From the NCBI RefSeq assembly GCF_033568475.1, contig NW_027331831.1:8618001-8682000 (forward strand): DNA of 64,000 nucleotides. The letters run 5' to 3'. How positions within the stretch are numbered: the first letter of the stretch is position 1; each line of letters opens with the position of its first letter. This document shows, piece after piece, positions 58,283 to 64,000 of this stretch. The position numbers and the translations under genes are program-made. The stretch comes from Henckelia pumila (lineage: Eukaryota > Streptophyta > Magnoliopsida > Lamiales > Gesneriaceae). Below the pieces are notes generated by a model. It was not told the DNA's origin. It saw only the letters and a list, made by a program, of their open reading frames with translations, and did not search any database.

Positions 58283-58379
58283 AAAAGCTAATTTTCGAAC
58301 AAGAAATTTTTGTTTTTTTGAAGAATTTCCGAACAAAGAATTTGCAGACTTTGCAGAGGGTGAGGGGTTAAGAGGGGAA

Positions 58380-59685
58380 TGGGGATGGAGAGGGTGGGAC
58401 TGTTATTGGGCCTGGAGCTGGTCATGGTCTTGGGCTTGGTCTTGGGCTTGGGAATTTAGTTTTTTTTATTAAATTCGTTAATTAATTGGGCTCAATCCCG
58501 ATTGAGTTCTTGTTATCCTATGTGGGGCTGGTTGTGGGCTTGGGTATTTAGTTGATTTTTTTAATTCGTTAATTAATTGGGTTCCGATTGAATTCTTCTT
58601 ATCCTATAAGATAGTGCGTTGATTTTGATTTTAGGAAACATACGTGAGTTTTTCTTTCACAAAATTTTTAATGTCATTAAAATAAAACTACAAACTGCGT
58701 TGATAACTAATTTAGTTAATGTGTATCGAAAAATAATAATTGTGAGTTTAATCATCATAAAAAATGGATAATACAAAATTTTGGCGTTTATGTAAATAAA
58801 ATTATGAGGCAATCTTATTTAATGCCATAAAATGAACATTTTAACCATTTAAAGAAGATAATAATATTTGTTAGACATAAAATCTAAATATATATTGGGC
58901 TACTTGGCATTTGGCAACCATTACCTCTCGGTGTTTATTAGGTAAATCTCGGACTATAAATCACGCTAATTAGAAAAACAACATCGAGCTTGTCGTCCAC
59001 AAGGTATGTACGACAAGCTCGCTCGAAAAATTATTGGTGGGAGGTATCAAATTCATGTTAAATTGACAATCGATCAATCATTCACTTAATACTCCACCAA
59101 CTTAGACGTCTGTTTTTGTATAATGCATGATCGTTTAAATTGAACAAGAATAATGTGAAAGTTGTAGATTAAACATAGAACCACTGAAAATATTTAATCA
59201 TGTTGATAAATTATTATTTTTAGAATGAATTTTTTAAATAAAAATAATTATGGTTATTTTGTGTAGGCTCCAAACAAAAAATATAGGTTACGCGCCAGAT
59301 AATAATGTTCATATGCCCAAACTTGCATATAAAAAAGACATGCATGTTTGACCGTCCTATTTTTTTTATATTATCATGATAATTGAATTTCCCCAGGTTA
59401 GATTAGATAAGTTAATTGTAATTTATATTTGTTCAAATAAAGAATTTGATGTACAAATAATTTATTATTTCTTAACTTTTAGGCATATTATGAATGAGTA
59501 AGATGGAAACACAACAGAGTACGTCAAAAAGAAAACATCAAACGTTATCGGACATTCTCACACCAATGTGAATCTTGATTCACAGAGTTCAAACCATGTT
59601 TCAGGAACTTGAATTACACCAAATTTGAATAAAAAAAGATTCACTGGACAAAACTAATCAATCAAAGTGACAGAAGCTCTCCAAT
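58380..59685. other. Spacer between the YqaJ-like gene and MAD2
   Basis: Contains a two-copy direct repeat (TGGGCTTGGG.ATTTAGTT and ATTCGTTAATTAATTGGG; about 58445-58530 and 58535-58605). The rest is AT-rich. No gene seen. Confidence 0.45.
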
Positions 59686-60916
59686 TCAAGGCTCGTCCCA
59701 CTCGTCGTTCTTGTAAGAAACAAGAGTATCAACCTTATGAATCTGCAAAGCAAAACCAACTGGAATAATGAATTCAAGGGCAAATTTCAACCGGAATTAG
59801 ACAGCAGAATGCAGAAAGCAAATTATACCTTGGTATCAAAAGAATGCAGTTTCACCATCTGTGGATTGGCAATCAGCTTAGGATCACTCTCAATCCAAGT
59901 AAACGGAACTGCACAATCTTTGTCGGTGTATGCTAATACATCAAACACACCTAAACCCGAACCCCAGTTACAAATAATAAATACATGGATCAACAGTACA
60001 AGATTGATTTGCATCAGATCTTATCAAATATTTGAACACGTTAGTTATTATTCTTACATGTTTCATCAAAACAAGGCAAGTATGTGATGCTGGAAGCTAT
60101 CTGCCTCATTATTGCCTGAATCTCCCTCATTATTTCTTTGTCACTCTTCTCCCTTGAAACTCCTCTGTATAACGCAAAATAAATGCACTAAAACATCCCC
60201 GAGCACAAAAAAAATCCACAAATTTCTTGAGATTTTGTTAATGGTTAGCGAAATTACCCCTTCTCAACAACCTCGCTATCTGTCTCAATACTGAAGTTCC
60301 ACCTCTCTAGAACTTCACCTGTGGCTTTACTCATTATCACCAAAACAATCCTCTGTAGTTTCCCAGCCTCAAGCCACTCTTCATGAATTTAATGAACTCA
60401 TAAATAAATTCTCACAAAAAATGTGAATCCCATTCCGTGAAAAGATGAATTGAAAATTACCAGAAAGCTGAGAGGTTAAGTTTGAAATGAAGGATTTAAG
60501 CCCATCATCTTGAGTAAGCAACATAGGAAGCCCATATTTCTTGACCTTTGTAAAACTTTCTTCTGGATAAACTCCACGATTGTACAAAATGCTAAAAAAA
60601 AATTCCAAATCAAATTCCATCTCTCAGGCTACGCAAATCGAAAGAAAATAAGTGTTCGAGATAAAAGGACTTTTGTAGTCTTTACCTATTTGCAGCATAC
60701 CCTGTGAAAGATTACCATCAAAAGTATAGATTAGTCACGGTTACTTCAAACTCAGAAAAGACCCAATTCAGAAAATGAAAAGGCATACACAAATTGGCAG
60801 AATGTGATTGGAATTAAATGCAAAAAGAAAATAAGGGAAATACCGAAGAATTCACTAACAATAGCGGCCGATCCTCGAAGAGTGATTATGTCTTTGGTCG
60901 CAGTTTTTGAAGCCAT
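59686..60916 (-). CDS. MAD2: Spindle assembly checkpoint protein MAD2 (HORMA domain), seven coding exons
   Basis: MAD2 binds CDC20 and MAD1 at unattached kinetochores and restrains the anaphase-promoting complex. Exons on the minus strand: 60844-60916, 60686-60701, 60461-60591, 60258-60378, 60058-60164, 59829-59950, 59686-59742. All introns are GT/AG, the frames join, and the product is 208 residues, the usual MAD2 length. Start: MASKTATKDIITLRGSAAIV. HORMA landmarks: ILYNRGVYPEESFTKVKKYG, EWLEAGKLQRIVLVIMSKAT, GEVLERWNFSIET, REIQAIMRQIASSITYLPC, and the safety-belt end PFTWIESDPKLIANPQMVKL. The C-terminus ends TLVSYKNDEWDEP. Exon 2 is only 16 nt (residues YAAN). The exon 4-5 junction as called gives one extra Gly (EKGGVSREK); a slightly different junction is possible. 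Confidence 0.95.
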
Positions 60917-62339
60917 TGCTCTCTGTAACTGTGAAATTCTACTGTTCAAACTAGAAAAATGATGGGATCGTCTGGGTTGTTACTGAGAAATTGAATATCA
61001 ATTCGAAGCAAAGCAGGCAATTTAAATGGTTTTTCCTCCTCCTCGATTACAGAATGAGAATTAGAAATCGATGCGTGGCGGGATATGAAGAGATGAATTA
61101 GGGCATTTTCGTGGATTGAAAAGTCTGATTTGGGAAATTGGGAAGCAACGGCTAGTTTCCATTGGCGTCGTGGTAACGGTCGGATTGTTTTAAATTGGCC
61201 GCACTATGCATCAGTTGTCTAGAAAAAGAATTTAACATTTTTTTAATTGATAACTATGGAGATAAGAAAATGTTATTGCTCGGTTTGGATAAATATTTTA
61301 AAAATATTTATAATTTTTTAAAAATTAAAAAAAAATATTAAAATATGTGTTTGAAGGAAATTTTTAATGATTTTTTAAAAAAATAATTGTTCTCCAAATA
61401 TAATTTAAAAATATATATTATGTATTTTTTTGATATTTTTAGAATTGAAGATAATTATGAAAATTAAAACAAATTATTTTTTAATTATAAAATATTTTTA
61501 TAAAATAATTGTCCGAATGATATTTATTCCTAAAACATCATAAATTTTTTATAGAAATTTTGTGAGAAAAAAAAATATTTTTATAAAAGCGTTTTATAAG
61601 TACTTATTCAAATAGAGTCTATATGTATAGATTATAATGATGTTATGTACACAGTTACACATTACTTTTTATAAAAGCGTTTTATAAGTATTTGTTCAAA
61701 CTACTTTACATGCACTTTTAAATGAGCTATTTCAATTAAAGTGTCTTTCATTTGTGACAGTTTTATAATTTCAAAAATAATGTAACCATTTATGTAACTT
61801 TCATTATACATATAACATAACTCTAGTGATAATCCATCTTTAAGAAAACAACAATTAAAATTAAAAGCTTACAAAAATATGTCGAATGACGTAGAACATA
61901 AAATTCCTCGATATTTTTCAAATTTTATGTCTACTTTTTTAGATGTTTTAATTGTTTTTAAATCTCAAAATCCGATTATTATATAATATTAACAATAAGT
62001 TCTAAAAATCACAAAGTTTTTTTAAAAACTGCTTATGCTCATATATATACTTGCGACAGTTGGAACTTATATGGCAGTGTTGTTTGCCTTGCCTAGTATT
62101 TTCTCAAGTCCTTTTTTCATTTCATATGACATGAATATATATACGAAAGACCGGGGTTTTTTAAATAAATATAATAGATTTTTAAAAAACTTAAACAAAT
62201 ATGACAAATTTTAAAATTTTAAAAATATATAATAATGTGGGGTTTAAAACTCCACTTCATTGAAGAGTTGGGGTTTGAGACCTCGACTCCTCATTTGTTA
62301 TTTTCGAGGAGCCGGGGTTTGAAACCCCTATCCTCATAG

Positions 62340-62340
<1 letters not shown>
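60917..62340. other. MAD2 upstream region and AT-rich spacer
   Basis: The MAD2 leader and promoter lie in 60917-61200. Further right, TAAAAGCGTTTTATAAGTA is present twice (61586 and 61672), followed by similar TTCAAA sequence. With a GGTTTGGATAAATATTT at 61280 it may mark a worn MITE. At 62230-62330 GGGTTTGA/AACCCC phrases recur in both orientations. No gene seen. Confidence 0.45.

Positions 62341-62341
<1 letters not shown>

Positions 62342-62393
<52 letters not shown>
62342..62393. repeat. (TA)n microsatellite, left border of the palindromic element
   Basis: About 26 uninterrupted TA units. Confidence 0.95.
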
Positions 62394-62395
<2 letters not shown>

Positions 62396-63859
62396 GATTG
62401 ATTTGCACCAAACAACCCTTATGAAATATTGAAAATGCACACTTCTCTCATGTGAAATTTTAATAGACATCTTCAACCCTGACCTTTAAAAAAATTAGCA
62501 CACTCGCCTCTTCAGATGAGTGATTGCTGCGCACGCACCCCTCATGCGACTGGGCAAAGATTTTGATATTTTATTTGCACCAAATACCCCTGTGAAATAT
62601 TAAAAATGCATATTTGACCCCTGTGAAAATAATTTTTAAATTTATTCAACCCATAATATATAATTTTTATTAAAATCTAATTATAAAATATTTAGCAAAC
62701 TTAATTTAAAATTTATTATGATTATATAATTATTTTCAAAAAAATATAATTATTTTATCCTTTTATCATTATTTTATTAAACTTTTTTCTTGTTTCCAAC
62801 TTCTCGATTAAAAATACATTCATAAACAAGATTTAAATACCTAAAAGTACCAAAATATTAAATCAAAATGATAATTTCATGCATATTACTTTTTAATTTA
62901 GGATTATAGATTTTTGAACTAAAATCAAAATTTTTTAAAATGCAATGAAGAATTTGCATTAAATAATAATACACAATATTTATTAAGATCTAATTATAAA
63001 ATATTTTTCAAACCTTTTTAATTTTATTTATTTTTATTTTTTAATTTAAATTTATAATTTTTAATTAATTTATTTCTAAAAAATTATTAATTTATCTCGT
63101 TATCGTTATTTTATCAAACACTTCGTGTTTTCAACTTTTCCATTATACATGATTCATAAATAATGATTTAAATATCTAAAAATACCAAATATTGAACCAA
63201 ATGATAAGTTCATGAATCTTATTTTTTCGATTTAGAATTATATAAACATGTTATTTTTTTATTATTTATTACAAATTGTGCAATGCATATTCTCGAAAAA
63301 TTTAAATTTTGGTTCAATAATATATAGTCCTAAATCGAAAAAACAATATGTTTGAACTTATCGGTTTAGTTCAATATTTTGATATTTGAAATTATTTAAA
63401 TACTTGTTTATAATGCATGTTTAATAGAAAAGTTGGAAACAATAAGAAAGTTTAATAAAATAATGATAACAAAATAAAATAATAATATTTTTTAGAAAAT
63501 AATTATATAATCATAATAAATTAAAAATTAAAAATAAAATTAATAAAACAAAAAGTGTTTGCTAAATATTTTATAATTAAATTTTAATAAAAATTGTGTA
63601 TTATGGGTTGAATAGATTTAAAAATTATTTTCACAGGGGTCAAATATGCATTTTTAATATTTCACATGGGTATTTGGTGCAAAAAAATTATCAAAATCTC
63701 TGCTCAGTCGCATGAGGGGCGCATGCGTAACAATCACTCATATGAAGGGGCGAGTGTGCTAATTTTTTAAAAGGTTAGGGTTGAAGATGCCTATTAAAAT
63801 TTCACAGAGGAAAAATGTGCATTTTCAATATTTCACAGAGGTGTTTGATGCAAATAAAT
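62394..63859. mobile_element. Palindromic element bounded by (TA)n on both sides
   Basis: Two long inverted arms. The left arm starts at 62394 and reads GATTTGCACCAAAC, TGAAATATTGAAAATGCACA, TTAGCACACTCGCC and so on; the right arm (to 63859) is its diverged reverse complement back to about 63300. Within the left half a segment of about 280 bp (62650-62920) is repeated directly at 62960-63245, so that segment is present three times, twice one way and once the other. The phrase TTTGCACCAAA(T/C)A(C)CC also recurs inside the arm. No coding capacity. Whether it is a MITE, a MULE derivative or a (TA)n-targeting element of the Micron kind is open. Confidence 0.65.
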
Positions 63860-63860
63860 T

Positions 63861-63903
<43 letters not shown>
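63860..63903. repeat. (TA)n microsatellite, right border of the palindromic element
   Basis: TA repeat with one TAAT interruption near its left end. The last 97 bases of the window after it hold nothing recognisable. Confidence 0.9.
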
Positions 63904-63907
<4 letters not shown>

Positions 63908-64000
63908 CCATTCCTTTCATTATTATTTTTTAGTTTTATATTTACAGATTTAATTGTTTTTGCATGTTTAAAAAAAACGATTATTATGATTAAAAAAAAT

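Noticed and set aside
62291-62476. Frame with alternating Ile-Tyr
   Set aside because: Translation of the (TA)n tract at the border of the palindromic element.

Overview
The window is nuclear DNA of a dicot-type flowering plant. The evidence is spliced genes with GT/AG introns, AT-rich spacers, many LTR retrotransposons primed by initiator-Met tRNA, hAT, Tourist and CACTA DNA transposons, and proteins that match Arabidopsis-type genes in detail. The species cannot be fixed from the sequence. Nothing bacterial, organellar or viral was seen.

Host genes sit at the two ends. Near the left end is a two-exon carboxylesterase of the CXE11 type (968-2836, minus). On the right is a compact group: an SKIP14-type F-box gene (51136-53367, plus), a 64-residue conserved unknown (55665-55859, minus), a YqaJ/lambda-exonuclease-like nuclease with a probable organelle presequence (56394-57335, minus), and the spindle-checkpoint gene MAD2 (59686-60916, minus, seven coding exons including one of 16 nt). 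SKIP14 and MAD2 are also near neighbours in Arabidopsis, as far as I recall, so this looks like old microsynteny.

About 45 kb between these groups is mostly mobile DNA. From left to right: a hAT MITE nested in another hAT-like element (4151-5146); a copia element with an open pol but no gag and a truncated 5' LTR (6815-11261); a 4.7-kb non-autonomous CACTA element carrying a piece of a MAP-kinase gene (12734-17446); a decayed copia element (18057-24232) split by a gypsy solo LTR (21032-22474); and a three-level nest (25904-48994). In the nest, a coding-poor gypsy-like element carries a spliced gene on the opposite strand. It was invaded by a SIRE-type copia element (25994-41562), which was itself invaded by a Tekay/Del-type chromovirus (31038-38507). 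Target-site duplications are perfect for all three levels (GCTAA, GTATG, TAATA), so the order of insertion can be read directly.

Near the right end is a 1.5-kb palindromic element bounded on both sides by (TA)n. Two Tourist-like MITEs of one family lie close to genes, one about 280 bp upstream of the CXE11 start and one downstream of SKIP14. A strong 16-bp hairpin lies in the CXE11 leader. No tRNA, rRNA, CRISPR array or intact autonomous element was found.
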